6,058 bases of DNA from Clostridiales bacterium. Its GTDB lineage: Bacteria; Bacillota; Clostridia; Oscillospirales; Acutalibacteraceae. Below, piece after piece: positions 5,969 through 6,058 of this stretch. Under the pieces are notes generated by a model that saw only the letters and a list, made by a program, of their open reading frames with translations, made no database searches and had not been told where the DNA came from. How positions within the stretch are numbered: position 1 is the stretch's first letter; every line of letters begins with the position of its first letter. The stretch spans positions 1 to 6,058 of the forward strand of contig JAJBVC010000201.1 in NCBI GenBank assembly GCA_020860025.1, given 5' to 3'. Both the position numbers and the translations under genes were made by a program.

Positions 5969-5997
5969 TTGATTTTTTAGAGAAAATCTGATATAAT
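5969..5997 (+). promoter_or_regulatory. Divergent promoter for the rightward gene (extended -10)
   Basis: TTGATT (5969-5974, four of six consensus bases) is followed after 17 bases by TATAAT (5992-5997). TG at 5989-5990 gives the extended TGnTATAAT form. Transcription should begin near 6004, about 34 bases before the ATG at 6038. The -35 boxes of the two divergent promoters are only 9 bases apart, so one regulator bound here could affect both. Confidence 0.8.
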
Positions 5998-6037
5998 CCA
6001 TTTGCTGAGATTTATTTATGAAAAAGAGGGTATTAAT

Positions 6038-6058
6038 ATGCGTGTAAGCAAGAGATTT
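6038..6058 (+). CDS. 5' end of a gene, possibly an Rrf2-family transcriptional regulator (truncated by window edge)
   Basis: Only seven codons are present: ATG CGT GTA AGC AAG AGA TTT, giving MRVSKRF. The start is well supported by AGAGGG (6025-6030), 7 bases before the ATG, and by a promoter ending at 5997. Rrf2-family winged-helix regulators often begin with MR(V/I/L)S followed by a basic or small residue, so the fragment fits that family, but seven residues cannot prove it. Divergent orientation from an operon with a palindromic operator also suits a local regulator. Confidence 0.5.

Overview
The window comes from a low-GC Gram-positive bacterium, most likely a gut or rumen clostridium (Ruminococcus/Eubacterium-like). 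This is an inference from the AT-rich composition, GGAG-type ribosome binding sites, consensus sigma-A promoters with 17-bp spacers, and a Ser/Thr-rich secreted-protein tail typical of rumen cocci. Nothing in the window fixes the species.

Layout. Bases 1-449 hold the 3' end of a plus-strand gene whose product ends in a long Ser/Thr linker with an acidic tip. Bases 450-688 are a convergent intergenic region with a strong stem-loop that can act as a terminator from both sides. Bases 689-5846 hold six tightly packed minus-strand genes, read right to left: sirtuin A, sirtuin B, a PARG-type macrodomain protein, a stand-alone amino-acid adenylation enzyme, a GNAT acetyltransferase and an alpha/beta-hydrolase esterase. 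Junctions between genes range from an 8-bp overlap to a 36-bp gap, and every gene has a readable ribosome binding site, so this looks like one operon. Bases 5847-6037 are a divergent promoter region. It has a perfect TTGACA-17-TATAAT promoter facing the operon, a 9+9 bp palindrome over that promoter's -10 box and start site, and a second extended -10 promoter facing right. From 6038 a plus-strand gene begins; its first seven residues (MRVSKRF) resemble the N-terminus of Rrf2-family regulators.

How the genes may work together. Both sirtuins carry Gln where classical deacetylase sirtuins have the catalytic His. This is the signature of the protein ADP-ribosylating SirTM class. The next gene encodes an ADP-ribose-hydrolase-type macrodomain with the PARG Gln-Glu-Glu motif. 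So the first three genes look like writers and eraser of reversible ADP-ribosylation. In the known Staphylococcus/Streptococcus SirTM operons the partners are a lipoate-protein ligase and a GcvH-like protein. Here the carboxylate-activating partner is instead an NRPS-type adenylation enzyme. Its specificity residues, aligned by eye, read DIESIGTVCK, close to a lysine-activating code. A GNAT and an esterase follow. The proposed system is an acyl or aminoacyl (possibly lysyl) modification coupled to ADP-ribosylation, under a divergently encoded repressor. The domain calls are well supported; the pathway is inference.
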